Source of the DNA: Pedobacter sp. Bi126
Lineage (GTDB): Bacteria; Bacteroidota; Bacteroidia; Sphingobacteriales; Sphingobacteriaceae
Direction of reading: 5' to 3'
Length of the DNA stretch: 64,000 nt
NCBI RefSeq assembly: GCF_918698245.1
Contig: NZ_CAKKMS010000004.1
Span: 310,001 to 374,000, forward strand
Part shown: positions 16,995 through 25,834 of the stretch, in pieces
Layout: each line of letters opens with the position of its first letter
How positions within the stretch are numbered: the stretch's first letter is position 1
Translations under genes and position numbers: made by a program
The notes under the pieces: generated by a model
What the model was told of the DNA's origin: nothing
What the model saw: the letters and a program-made list of their open reading frames with translations, nothing else
Database searches by the model: none

Positions 16995-17026
16995 TGATTC
17001 CGTAGTCTGTGTCTCACGGGCCACTA
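16995..17026. repeat. Degenerate copy of a palindromic intergenic repeat
   Basis: TGATTCCGTAGTCTGTGTCT, continuing to CCACTAG, corresponds base for base to the better-preserved copy at 17265-17297. Its stem is decayed (CACGGGCCAC instead of CACAGACCAC). Just upstream (about 16968-16985) is a GTCATTGCGAAGC fragment of another repeat family found elsewhere in the window. Confidence 0.6.
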
Positions 17027-17264
17027 GTTGTTTTTATTATTGCACAGTTAAATAATGATTCGGAAAGCAAAGCCAGTATTTCAATCAATGTTAGTCCCGC
17101 TGTACCTGCTGCCCCGATGAAAACCTGTGAAACAAGCAAGCACACAATAGCATAATAAAAAAGCAGTGTTTAATCGGGGGCATTCGTGCCATCGGGTTTA
17201 GATGAGATCGGGCTGTGCCAGTAGGAGGGGTTTCCACTCATAGCGCCTATTCCGCGCCTTTGTT
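17027..17264. other. Non-coding segment between two palindromic repeats
   Basis: No gene on either strand could be supported here. The segment is less AT-rich than other gaps (e.g. CCCGCTGTACCTGCTGCCCC) and is bounded by two copies of the same repeat, so it may be the remnant of a decayed or inserted element. Confidence 0.4.
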
Positions 17265-17297
17265 TGATTCCGTGGTCTGTGTCTCCACAGACCACTA
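17265..17297. repeat. Palindromic intergenic repeat with perfect 10-bp stem
   Basis: GTGGTCTGTG / CACAGACCAC form a perfect stem around TCTC (17272-17295), preceded by TGATTCC. It sits just past the DUF4241 stop codon and, with no T-tract, resembles a REP-type unit more than a terminator. Confidence 0.65.
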
Positions 17298-17312
17298 TCG
17301 GAAGTTGGACAA

Positions 17313-18050
17313 TTATGCCTCTTCTCCGTAAGCCAGCTCAAGATCAATAAACTGAATAATCAGTGCGCAAATATTGCCATCAATGTCAAAACCATAATAA
17401 ACAGGGTAGGTACCATCACCAAAGCCACTTTGAAAAAATGGGATATGATATTTAGTTCTGGGTATTGTCCAGTTGATCCAATCGCCTTCTTCACGTTGGT
17501 AGTCAGGGTTTTCAGCATAATTACCTGCAAAAAGTGCAGCGAAGTAATCATCATACAGATTTTTACCGGGATTCTCCTTATTAAACGTGTCTTGAAATGC
17601 ACAGAAATGGTTTAACGTTTCTTTATCCAGTACACAAGCTAGTCCTGCATCCACATTAAAACCAAAAAATTCTCCTTCGTTAAAATCAACAAGGTCTTCT
17701 GTGCCTATTAGTGCCTCTTCAAAGCGTATAGCATCATAAGCTGTAAATTGCACTTTGACGGCAGCATATCTGGCACAATCTTCACCATCGGGAACAACTA
17801 CAGCTGCAGTTACCGGAAATTCGCCTCTAGGGACCTTAATTAAATACGGTTCAGCATCTTTTTGAACATATACAAGTGGATCTCTGACCAGTATTTCTCC
17901 TGTTGGAATAGAAACACTTCCCAGTTCTAGGTGATCTATTTTTTTACCAGCTACTGAGGTTTCCTCAAAATAATCATTCAAATTGTTGGGGCAGGCTAAT
18001 AAAGCACGTTTCTCGTTCCAGGTTTTTAACCATTCATTGCTTGGTATCAT
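17313..18050 (-). CDS. DUF4241 domain-containing protein
   Basis: 245 residues, no signal peptide, acidic. It matches my recollection of the DUF4241 family: ELGSVSIPTGEILVRDPLVY, FPVTAAVVVPDG, FGFNVDAGLACVLDKET, and a C-terminal FQSGFGDGTYPVYYGFDIDG. Members are often found with toxin-immunity or housekeeping neighbours; biochemical function is unknown. Here it is a single gene on the minus strand, with a terminator of the upstream receiver gene on one side and palindromic repeats on the other. No toxin gene is visible next to it. Confidence 0.82.
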   Translation of the reverse strand: MIPSNEWLKTWNEKRALLACPNNLNDYFEETSVAGKKIDHLELGSVSIPTGEILVRDPLVYVQKDAEPYLIKVPRGEFPVTAAVVVPDGEDCARYAAVKVQFTAYDAIRFEEALIGTEDLVDFNEGEFFGFNVDAGLACVLDKETLNHFCAFQDTFNKENPGKNLYDDYFAALFAGNYAENPDYQREEGDWINWTIPRTKYHIPFFQSGFGDGTYPVYYGFDIDGNICALIIQFIDLELAYGEEA

Positions 18051-18097
18051 GGTATTTAAAATTTGTTCGCTAGGAAGATAAATTTTATTCTTTTAAA

Positions 18098-18133
18098 TAA
18101 AAAAGCCAAGACGATTTGAAAATCCTCTTGGCT
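18098..18133 (-). terminator. Rho-independent terminator of the receiver-protein gene
   Basis: On the minus strand AGCCAAGA ... TCTTGGCT (18104-18133) makes an 8-bp stem with a 14-base loop, followed by a T-run (18098-18103). It separates the receiver gene from the DUF4241 gene. Confidence 0.8.
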
Positions 18134-18156
18134 AAATATTTTAATGTTGGATTAAC

Positions 18157-18549
18157 TTAATTTAAAAGAAAACTTGGTTTATCTTCTTCCAGTGAAAGAA
18201 TTTTACTGATCTTTTTAAGCAATACATCCATTTGGAATGGTTTTGACAAGAAATCGTCCTGACCGTAGTTTAAGGTTGTAAAATCTTTTGGATCGTATAA
18301 ACCAGAAATCAGTAAAATTGGAATTTTCGAGGTACTTTCAATTGATTTTAACTGCTCGCAGAGCACACGCCCATCGATATGCCCAAGAGAAATATCCAGT
18401 AAGATTAAATCAGGGCTAAATTTTTCGATTCTGTTAAAAATTTCTTCACCATCATTTAGTGCCGAAACTTTAAATCCTCCGATTTCCAGTATTAATTGTA
18501 TGGTTTCTAAAACCTCAATATCATCGTCTACTACCAGTATTCTCTTCAT
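18157..18549 (-). CDS. Stand-alone response regulator receiver protein
   Basis: 130 residues from the ATG at 18549, chosen because MKRILVVDDD is the canonical receiver start; an upstream in-frame start would add four residues. Receiver hallmarks: VVDDD acidic patch, phosphoacceptor in PDLILLDISLGHIDG, Ser switch in ILLISG, and FLSKPFQMDVL with the conserved Lys. There is no output domain, so it acts CheY-like or in a phosphorelay; the partner kinase is not in the neighbourhood. Confidence 0.93.
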   Translation of the reverse strand: MKRILVVDDDIEVLETIQLILEIGGFKVSALNDGEEIFNRIEKFSPDLILLDISLGHIDGRVLCEQLKSIESTSKIPILLISGLYDPKDFTTLNYGQDDFLSKPFQMDVLLKKISKILSLEEDKPSFLLN

Positions 18550-18664
18550 ATGTGTTAGCATTTATATGCCGCTAAAAATATAACAAAAGTTTATGTTGTT
18601 ATGTTTACAATCTTAAGGATATTTTAACAATAAATTTATAGTAGATAAAAATTAGACATCGATT

Positions 18665-19528
18665 TTAACTCGCTTGTTGTACGATGCCTTCTTTATTTAA
18701 GATAAAATTAAATAACTCTTCAATGGGCTTCTGTAGTATTTTCCCAGGCTCAATGCCATTTTCTAATAACACCGAAATTAATGTTTCCTGATAATAATAA
18801 GCTATGGAACCTACAAAATGGCATGGAACGTTTTTATGTTTTGGATAATCTTTAACATTCGTATCTACGAATTCCTGAAAGCCAGTTCTTAAAATATCCT
18901 GAATAAATGGATGGTCTGTATGGCTGGCCATGAAACGGCTAAAACCTGCTAAATAGATGTTAGGGAAAGGTTTTTGATATACGTTGGTAATAATTTGTTC
19001 CTTTTCTGCTGGGAAAGATTTTTTAAATTCTGCCGCTAAGTTGGATGGCATTTTATTGTACATGTAGCTTAAAAGCACTTTTTTTCCAAAGAAAGTACCG
19101 GAACCTTCATCGCCAAGTACATAACCTAAGCCATGGTGGCCATCATGGATTTTTTTTCCATCGAAATAACAAATGTTCGATCCGGTGCCCAAAATACAGT
19201 TTAAGCCTTCGGCATTTCCGCAGGTAGCATATACCGAACCCAGAAGATCGTGATCTACTGAAATAAAAGCATTACCAAACACAGCTGATAAGCCATTTGA
19301 GACTACTTCATGTTTGTCTGGTGAAGAACAACCCGCTCCAAAAAAGTAGATTTCTTTCACCTCACTCGCATATTGTAATAAGGGTTCATTTTTAGAAATC
19401 AGCTTGGTAATTTCTTGCTCACTTAAGAAATAAGGGTTTATTCCAGGAGTGCTAAATTTAATGGTTTCGCCATTATGATAGCCCATCCAATCGGTTTTTG
19501 ATGAGCCACTATCTGCAACAAGTATCAT
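18665..19528 (-). CDS. BadF/BadG-type ATPase, probable N-acetylglucosamine kinase
   Basis: 287 residues. ASKHA-fold kinase motifs: phosphate-1 loop MILVADSGSSKTDW, LGTGSNICYFDGKKI (phosphate-2), LGDEGSGTFFGKKVLL, and VGSIAYYYQETL near the C terminus. It closely resembles the N-acetylglucosamine kinase-like proteins of Bacteroidota, which phosphorylate GlcNAc during cell-wall sugar recycling. It begins 17 bases after the TolC gene on the same strand and may be the last gene of the efflux operon, though its role would be unrelated. Confidence 0.85.
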   Translation of the reverse strand: MILVADSGSSKTDWMGYHNGETIKFSTPGINPYFLSEQEITKLISKNEPLLQYASEVKEIYFFGAGCSSPDKHEVVSNGLSAVFGNAFISVDHDLLGSVYATCGNAEGLNCILGTGSNICYFDGKKIHDGHHGLGYVLGDEGSGTFFGKKVLLSYMYNKMPSNLAAEFKKSFPAEKEQIITNVYQKPFPNIYLAGFSRFMASHTDHPFIQDILRTGFQEFVDTNVKDYPKHKNVPCHFVGSIAYYYQETLISVLLENGIEPGKILQKPIEELFNFILNKEGIVQQAS

Positions 19529-19545
19529 GGGACTAAATATAAAAA

Positions 19546-20856
19546 TTAATTAGATAAATTTATATTTCCACTGATTTCTTTCAGTGTTGTTTCAGCAATT
19601 TTGGCTTGATATTGCATTTCGATGAAACGGTTCTGTGCATCTATCGCATTTCGTTGTGCTTCTCTTAACTCTAAAGGGGCTATGCTGCCTAAACGGTATT
19701 TTGCTAAAGTAATATCTAAGTTTTCTTTTGCAATATCTACATTTCGTTGCTCTAATTTAATCAGATCAAGGTAAGTGCTGTAATTTTGATAAGCGGTAAG
19801 CAACTGCGCGTTTACATCAAGCTTGGTTTTGTTTAAATTCAGGATAGAATTGTCGATCTCGATCTTTGCATTGCGTTCTTGCTGGCGTTGTAAAAAGCCG
19901 TTAAATAAGTTAAGGCTTGCCGTAACACCATAAGTAAGCCCGTTTGCAGCAAACTTTTGGTTAAAGCCCGTCGGGCTGGTGCTGTTTGCCCTGCTGTATC
20001 CAGAGTTTAAACTGATAGATGGATATCTTGCCCCACGTACAGATTTTAAGGTCAAGGAAGCTATCCGCTGATTGATGAAGGCGTTTTGTACATTCGGGTT
20101 CTGCTGCTCGGCCATTTCGGCCATTTTGCTAAAGAGGATACCTTTGTCTACATCAATGTTATTAATAACAGAAAACGATGTGCCTATATCTCTAACCATC
20201 AATTGGTTTAATCGAACTTTAGCCACCTGTAAGGCATTTTTCGTCTGTAGGTAATTTGAGGTATCGGTATTATAATCAACCTGTGCGGTTAATACATCCA
20301 GTTTAGAACCGCGGCCAAGCTGCAGTTTTGTTTTGGCAATATTGGTGCGTAATACTGAAACATCCATAGCACTATCAGCTGCTATAACCAATTGCTGCTG
20401 TCTTACAATATCATAATAGGCTGTAATTACATCCGCTACAGTAGTTAAAATGGTTAGGCGTGCGTTTAATTCACCTTGTTTTTGCAGTTCTTTTAAGCGA
20501 TCGTAATTGGCGAACATGCTAAAACCATCAAAAATGGTCCAGTTTAAATCGGCTCCATAACTGTTATTAGTACTTTTTGCTCCTGTAATTACCCGATCAG
20601 GACCAGTTGCAGGGGTTTGTCTGGTGTTCTGGATACTTCCACCATTGGTATAACTTCCGGTTAAATTGGGCAACATACCAGCATTGCCGATATTGGCATT
20701 GTTCTTTGCTATATCGACCTGGTTTTTATTGATTTTAATGTCGTAATTATTCTGTAAAGCAATGGTAATGGCTTCCTGCAGGCTCAGCTGCTCTTGTGCA
20801 AAGCCCGAAAGGGATAAGCTTAGTAGTAGGGTAAATATTTTTAATTTCTTGCTCAT
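19546..20856 (-). CDS. TolC family outer membrane efflux protein
   Basis: 436 residues with signal peptide MSKKLKIFTLLLSLSLSGFAQ. Two TolC-type halves with long helical hairpins: LQEAITIALQNNYDIKINKNQVDIAKNN at the start and LAKYRLGSIAPLELREAQRNAIDAQNRF near the end, the usual repeat signature. It forms the outer-membrane duct of the tripartite pump. The start codon follows the RND pump stop by one base, so translation is probably coupled. Confidence 0.95.
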   Translation of the reverse strand: MSKKLKIFTLLLSLSLSGFAQEQLSLQEAITIALQNNYDIKINKNQVDIAKNNANIGNAGMLPNLTGSYTNGGSIQNTRQTPATGPDRVITGAKSTNNSYGADLNWTIFDGFSMFANYDRLKELQKQGELNARLTILTTVADVITAYYDIVRQQQLVIAADSAMDVSVLRTNIAKTKLQLGRGSKLDVLTAQVDYNTDTSNYLQTKNALQVAKVRLNQLMVRDIGTSFSVINNIDVDKGILFSKMAEMAEQQNPNVQNAFINQRIASLTLKSVRGARYPSISLNSGYSRANSTSPTGFNQKFAANGLTYGVTASLNLFNGFLQRQQERNAKIEIDNSILNLNKTKLDVNAQLLTAYQNYSTYLDLIKLEQRNVDIAKENLDITLAKYRLGSIAPLELREAQRNAIDAQNRFIEMQYQAKIAETTLKEISGNINLSN

Positions 20857-20857
20857 C

Positions 20858-23800
20858 TTATTCTTCTATGTGTAAAGCTTCTTGTTCAAAACGATGGGCT
20901 TCTTTCAATTCTTTATTCGGTTTGTATGGTTTAGCCCAATAAGAGTAAATAGCAGGGATTACAAATAAGGTTAAAACCAAAGAGAATAAGGTACCACCAA
21001 CAATTACGGTTCCCATACTCATTCTACTTTTTGCAGCAGCTCCTAAAGCCAATGCAATAGGCAGTGCACCAATGGCAATGGCCAAACTTGTCATTAAAAT
21101 TGGACGCAAACGCGAAACAGCAGCCTCCCGTATGGCTTCGGGGATTGGAATGCCTTTTTCTTTTAACTGGTTAGCAAATTCAACAATTAAAATACCATTT
21201 TTAGTTACCAGACCAATAAGCATAATGGTCCCGATCTGGCTAAAGATATTCCAGCTTTGGCCACATAACCATAGCGATAAAAATGCACCCGCAACGGCCA
21301 TAGGTACGGTTAAAATGATAATAATCGGATCTTTAAAGCTCTCAAACTGTGCCGAAAGAATTAAATAAACGAGTAACAGTGCCAAACCGAATGCAAAGAA
21401 GGTATTTGAAGAACTTTCTTTAAAATCCCGCGATTCTCCACTTAAATCAGTAGAGAAAGTTTCATCCAATACTTTTTTAGAAATGGCATCCATGGCATCA
21501 ATACCTTCACCAATACTTTTTCCGGGTGCTAACCCTGCCGAAACAGTTGCTGCGATAAAACGGTTGTTCCTGTACAGTTGTGGTGGACTACTTTCTTCTT
21601 TAGCAGTAACTACATTGTCGAGCTGAACCAATTCGCCCTTATCATTACGTACATAAACCGAGCTCAAATCTAATGGATCTTTCCGGTCTCCACGATCGAA
21701 CTGGCCAATTACCTGATATTGTTTTCCATTCATAAAGAAATATGAAAACCTTTGGCCACTTAAACCTAAATTTAAGGTTTGGGCAATAGCAGATATGGAA
21801 ACGCCTAAATTTTTGGCTTTATCCCTATCGATGGTTAAATTAATTTCTGGCTTGTTAAATTTTAGGTTCACATCCGAAACGGTGAATGTTGGATCTTTCG
21901 ATACCGCATCCATAAACAAAGGGATTTTCTCCCTTAATTTTTCGAAATTTTGTGCCTGGATGATATAACTGATCGGTAAACCCCCACGGCGACCAACGGA
22001 GATGGTAGGTTGCTGATTTACAATGGTTTTGCCCTCAGTGTATTTCTTTGTAATGCGGGTAAGCATATCGGCAATGTCTTTTTGCGAACGCTTACGATCT
22101 TCGGGATCAGTTAAACCCATCCTTACAAAACCAGAGTTTACCGAGCCTGAACCACCAAAACCTGGCGAGGTAATGGTTATGTTCACATTTTTTTCAGGTA
22201 CAGAATCCAGAACCAATTGGTTCAATTTCATAATAAACTTATCGGTATAGGTAAAAGATGCACCCTCTGGAGTAGTCGCATTAATGTTTATCGCACTTCT
22301 ATCATCATATGGAGCGGTTTCTTTTGGTAAAATCTTCCAGAATAAGAAAATTAAGCCCATACAAACCAAAATGATTGGAACGGATAGCCATCTTTTATCC
22401 AAAAATTTATTCAGGTTCGATTCGTAGGCATCATTTAATTTTACAAAATAGGGTTCGGTCCAATTGTAAAACCTGGATGGTTTATGTCCGCCTTTTTTCA
22501 TCAGGTAGGCATTTAACATTGGTGTTAAAGTAAGCGATACAAAGGCCGAGACGAGTACTGCTGCACCGATTACCACCCCGAACTCTCTAAACAAGCGGCC
22601 AACAAACCCCTGTAAGAAAATTACCGGTAAGAATACAGCTGCAAGGGTAATGGAGATCGAAATTACGGCAAAAAAGATTTCATTTGATCCTTTAATGGCT
22701 GCCTCGAAAGGCGACATCCCTTCTTCAACCTTTTTAAAGATATTTTCGGTAACCACAATACCATCATCTACCACCAATCCCGTAGCGAGTACAATGGCCA
22801 GCAAACTCAATACGTTGATTGAAAATCCGAAGGCGTACATGATAAAGAAAGTGAAAATCAACGATACCGGAATATCGATCAATGGTCTGAAAGCAATAGC
22901 CCAATCTCTAAAGAAAAGGTAAATGATCAAAATTACAAGTACCAATGATAAACCAATGGTCTCGGCAACTTCGGTTACCGATCGTTTGATGAATAGTGTA
23001 TTGTCTAATGCAACTTTCAGCTTAATGTCTTGAGGGATATCGGCTTTTAGCTTATCAAAACGCTTGTAAAATTCTTTACTGATATCGAGATAATTGGCTC
23101 CTGGCTGAGGGATAATGGCTATGGCCACCATCGGTCTGCCCGATTCGCGTAAAATGGTTTCTTCGTTTTCAGGCCCTAAAACTGCATAACCTACGTCTTT
23201 TAATTTGATTACCTGGTTGCTATCTGTTTTCAGGATCAAGTTGTTAAACTCGCTTTCGTTAGTCAGTTTTCCTAAAGTTTTAACCGTTAGCTCGGTAGTA
23301 GCTCCGGTAATTTTTCCTGATGGAAGCTCTACGTTTTCATTATCTAAAGCGGTAACAATATCTTGTGAAGTTAAACCGTAAGCACTTAGTTTATTCGGGT
23401 CCATCCAAATACGCATGGCGTATTTCCGTTGCCCCTGGATCTGTACGCTACTTACACCCGGAATGGTTTGGATACGATCAGCGATTACGTTTTCAGCGAA
23501 ATCACTTAACTCCAGTGTATTGCGTTTATCGCTCTGGATCGTCATCGATAAAATCGGGTCAGAATTTGCATCGGCCTTACTTACTACCGGTAAACCGTCA
23601 ATATCTTTTGGTAAGGTACGGGCCGCCTGCGATACCTTGTCACGTACATCATTTGCGGCTTCTTCTATATTTTTATCGAGGTTAAACTCTATGGTAATAT
23701 TGCTTGTTCCCTGGTTGCTTGATGAAGAAATATTTCGGATGCCATCAATTGAGTTGATCGATTTTTCTAAAGGTTCGGTAATTTGCGATTCGATAATATC

Positions 23801-23968
23801 TGAGTTGGCACCAGGATAGGAAGTCCTTACCGAAACCACCGTTGGGTCGATAGATGGGTACTCGCGCACACCTAAAAAGGTATAGCCGATTATCCCGAAA
23901 AGGACAATCAATAAGTTCATCACAATGGCCAAAACCGGCCTTTTTATACTCGTGGTTGAAATACTCAT
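20858..23968 (-). CDS. RND (AcrB/MexF-type, HAE1) efflux permease
   Basis: 1,036 residues, normal for HAE1 pumps, with twelve expected membrane helices in two homologous halves. It shows the early VREYPSIDPTVVSVRTSYPGA, the TM4 segment VLATGLVVDDGIVVTENIFKKVEEG with the paired Asp of the proton relay, and the repeat in the second half IGLVTKNGILIVEFANQ. It uses the proton gradient to expel drugs or other compounds via the adaptor and TolC. The start overlaps the stop of the preceding small gene (TAATG), indicating translational coupling. Confidence 0.97.
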   Translation of the reverse strand: MSISTTSIKRPVLAIVMNLLIVLFGIIGYTFLGVREYPSIDPTVVSVRTSYPGANSDIIESQITEPLEKSINSIDGIRNISSSSNQGTSNITIEFNLDKNIEEAANDVRDKVSQAARTLPKDIDGLPVVSKADANSDPILSMTIQSDKRNTLELSDFAENVIADRIQTIPGVSSVQIQGQRKYAMRIWMDPNKLSAYGLTSQDIVTALDNENVELPSGKITGATTELTVKTLGKLTNESEFNNLILKTDSNQVIKLKDVGYAVLGPENEETILRESGRPMVAIAIIPQPGANYLDISKEFYKRFDKLKADIPQDIKLKVALDNTLFIKRSVTEVAETIGLSLVLVILIIYLFFRDWAIAFRPLIDIPVSLIFTFFIMYAFGFSINVLSLLAIVLATGLVVDDGIVVTENIFKKVEEGMSPFEAAIKGSNEIFFAVISISITLAAVFLPVIFLQGFVGRLFREFGVVIGAAVLVSAFVSLTLTPMLNAYLMKKGGHKPSRFYNWTEPYFVKLNDAYESNLNKFLDKRWLSVPIILVCMGLIFLFWKILPKETAPYDDRSAININATTPEGASFTYTDKFIMKLNQLVLDSVPEKNVNITITSPGFGGSGSVNSGFVRMGLTDPEDRKRSQKDIADMLTRITKKYTEGKTIVNQQPTISVGRRGGLPISYIIQAQNFEKLREKIPLFMDAVSKDPTFTVSDVNLKFNKPEINLTIDRDKAKNLGVSISAIAQTLNLGLSGQRFSYFFMNGKQYQVIGQFDRGDRKDPLDLSSVYVRNDKGELVQLDNVVTAKEESSPPQLYRNNRFIAATVSAGLAPGKSIGEGIDAMDAISKKVLDETFSTDLSGESRDFKESSSNTFFAFGLALLLVYLILSAQFESFKDPIIIILTVPMAVAGAFLSLWLCGQSWNIFSQIGTIMLIGLVTKNGILIVEFANQLKEKGIPIPEAIREAAVSRLRPILMTSLAIAIGALPIALALGAAAKSRMSMGTVIVGGTLFSLVLTLFVIPAIYSYWAKPYKPNKELKEAHRFEQEALHIEE

Positions 23969-24363
23969 TATTGATTGTATTTATTTTTTTTATGCTCGTT
24001 GTTCATTCTAAAACAATATATTTTGGCTTCTTTTGGTAAACCGGTGTTAGCTACAGTTAGCCTGTTTTGTACCTCAATAGCCGCACTATCTATATTTTTA
24101 TCCATGTTAAATTCAACGATAATGTTGCCAGCACCTTTTTGGGATGAAGTTAATATTTTATGGATATTGCTGATTTTTGAAATTTCTTTTTGCAAAGGGT
24201 CTAAAATTTTCATTACTGTAGCCGAATCTGCCTCAGCATACGATACATGTACCTGCATCACTGCACGCTCTTTAGGGCTTTGCTTACAGCTAACCAGGCC
24301 AAAAACCATATTTGCGACGGCAATAAAGGCTACTTTTTTGATACCCGTGGTTGAGATACTCAT
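23968..24363 (-). CDS. Small lipoprotein-like paralogue of the RND pump N-terminal porter domain
   Basis: 131 residues. It starts MSISTTGIKK like the adjacent pump (MSISTTSIKR). It then lacks a normal TM1 and reads MVFGLVSCKQ, a plausible lipobox. After that it aligns with the pump's first porter subdomain (pump: GTSNITIEFNLDKNIEEAANDVR; here GAGNIIVEFNMDKNIDSAAI). It stops at about residue 131. Both ends overlap neighbours (ATGA with the adaptor gene, TAATG with the pump), so the frame is kept and the gene is probably expressed as a small periplasmic, lipid-anchored protein. It could instead be a recent non-functional duplicate. No function is known to me. Confidence 0.7.
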   Translation of the reverse strand: MSISTTGIKKVAFIAVANMVFGLVSCKQSPKERAVMQVHVSYAEADSATVMKILDPLQKEISKISNIHKILTSSQKGAGNIIVEFNMDKNIDSAAIEVQNRLTVANTGLPKEAKIYCFRMNNEHKKNKYNQ

Positions 24364-25460
24364 AATTGTTTAACTAAATGAACTTTTACCGGGGCATCTT
24401 TCTTTAATGCCATCGATCCGGTTGTCAAAACCGTATCGCCAGCTTTTAATCCTGAGGTAATTACAATATTTTCATCGGTACGTGTACCTGCTTCTACTTT
24501 AACCTCTTGTGCTTTTCCATCTTTTTGGATATAAACAATCTTACCTTTTAAAACAGGAATAACTGCTTCGTTAGGGATAAGAATAGCATTTTGAAGGGTG
24601 TTTAAAGCCAGTTTAATTTTGGCGAACGAGCCGGGTAATAACAGATTATCGGCATTTGGAGCCAGAGCCCTGATCTGTAATGTTCTGGTTGCAGCGTTAA
24701 TTCCAGGTTCAATGGCATAAACCTTTCCTTTGTTTTCTTTAGGAGAACCATCAGTAGTAAAGGTAATTTCCGAATTCAGTTTAATCTGTCCGGCATATTT
24801 TTCAGGAACAGAAAATGTAATTTTAACCGGGTTCGTGCTTACCAAATTGGCAATTACGGTGGCTGGTGTTAAATATGTTCCTGCAGAAATATTACGTAAA
24901 CCCACTCTGCCAGTAAAAGGTGCACGGATAGTCGTTTTTGCCAGTTGTGCCCTGATTAATTGTGCCTGCGCCTGTAACGATTTTAAATCGGCTAGTGCTG
25001 TATCATATTCTTCCTGACTGATTGCACCTTTGGCCAAAAGCTGTTTTGCCCGGTTTTCATTTGTTCCGGAAAGTTTTTGTTTGGTTAGTGCATCCTGCAA
25101 TTGGGCCTGTATATCTCTGTCGTTTACTTTAACCAGTACACTTCCTTTCGATACCGTTGTACCTTCTTGAAAATAGATACCGGTAACCAATCCTGATACT
25201 TCACTTTTTAATACAACAGATTCGTTTGCATCAATGGCACCGGTTACCTCCAGGTCATTATCAAAGGATACCGGCTTTACGATGATCCCATCAACTACCA
25301 ATGGTGCAGAAGCGCCCCCTTTACCACCAGCTTTACCTTTTCCTGCCCCGGCAGATGGCCCGCCTTTCCCTTCGAGTTTTTTATTTGCGTTAATTCTGTA
25401 ATAGACCAAATAAGCCAAGCCTATAGCTAAAACAGCATAGATAATATACCTTTTCTTCAT
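24360..25460 (-). CDS. RND efflux periplasmic adaptor (membrane fusion protein)
   Basis: 366 residues. One N-terminal membrane anchor (YIIYAVLAIGLAYLVYY) is followed by a Gly/Ala/Lys-rich linker (about residues 30-52). Then come the adaptor core: VTGAIDANESVVLKSEVSGLV (lipoyl-like), a short helical hairpin (about 120-175), TTIRAPFTGRVGLRNISAG (second lipoyl half), and beta-barrel/MP domains to the end. It bridges pump and TolC. First gene of the efflux operon; start ATG at 25460, with four-base overlap to the next gene. Confidence 0.95.
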   Translation of the reverse strand: MKKRYIIYAVLAIGLAYLVYYRINANKKLEGKGGPSAGAGKGKAGGKGGASAPLVVDGIIVKPVSFDNDLEVTGAIDANESVVLKSEVSGLVTGIYFQEGTTVSKGSVLVKVNDRDIQAQLQDALTKQKLSGTNENRAKQLLAKGAISQEEYDTALADLKSLQAQAQLIRAQLAKTTIRAPFTGRVGLRNISAGTYLTPATVIANLVSTNPVKITFSVPEKYAGQIKLNSEITFTTDGSPKENKGKVYAIEPGINAATRTLQIRALAPNADNLLLPGSFAKIKLALNTLQNAILIPNEAVIPVLKGKIVYIQKDGKAQEVKVEAGTRTDENIVITSGLKAGDTVLTTGSMALKKDAPVKVHLVKQL

Positions 25461-25834
25461 GTTTCTTTTTGTGTCGTGCGTATTCCGAACATTAAAATAA
25501 GATTAATATTCTAGAATTAGAGCGTAAAAATATTCAAATAGTTTAGTCCTAAATTTGTTGTATTAAGGATGTTACAGCCTTTCGGTTTGGAGTTGGCAGT
25601 TTTCAGTTTGGAGTAAATCTGGCTGAGAATACAATATAATGAGCCTTTATATCCCTAAACTAAGTTAGAGAAGAGAAAGTCAATTGATTTCTAGGGTTAG
25701 ATTGGCTAAAAAAATATCACCCATTAACCATGAACGAATCTGAGGGAAACAACTATTTTACATCGCCGCTGGCTTTTTCTTTCAAAACCCCGCCAATAAA
25801 TCTAAATTTGCAGCAAAACACAGTCAATATCAAT
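25461..25834. other. Divergent intergenic region, adaptor / M61 peptidase
   Basis: Contains a TTTGGAGT-containing short direct repeat (about 25578-25614) and the M61 promoter. An in-frame extension of the peptidase gene to 25730 is not considered coding because it lacks a signal peptide and runs through the promoter. Confidence 0.5.
25803..25810 (+). promoter_or_regulatory. Bacteroidetes-type -7 box for the M61 peptidase
   Basis: TAAATTTG matches TAnnTTTG exactly and lies 25 bases before the ATG at 25835. No clear -33 TTTG is present. Confidence 0.55.

Noticed and set aside
18665..25460. Efflux operon as the exporter of the putative RiPP
   Set aside because: It is over 6 kb away, with unrelated genes between, and is a tripartite RND pump rather than a peptidase-containing ABC transporter; no shared operator seen.
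25730..25834. N-terminal extension of the M61 peptidase
   Set aside because: The downstream ATG starts a clean signal peptide, and a promoter box lies within the extension.
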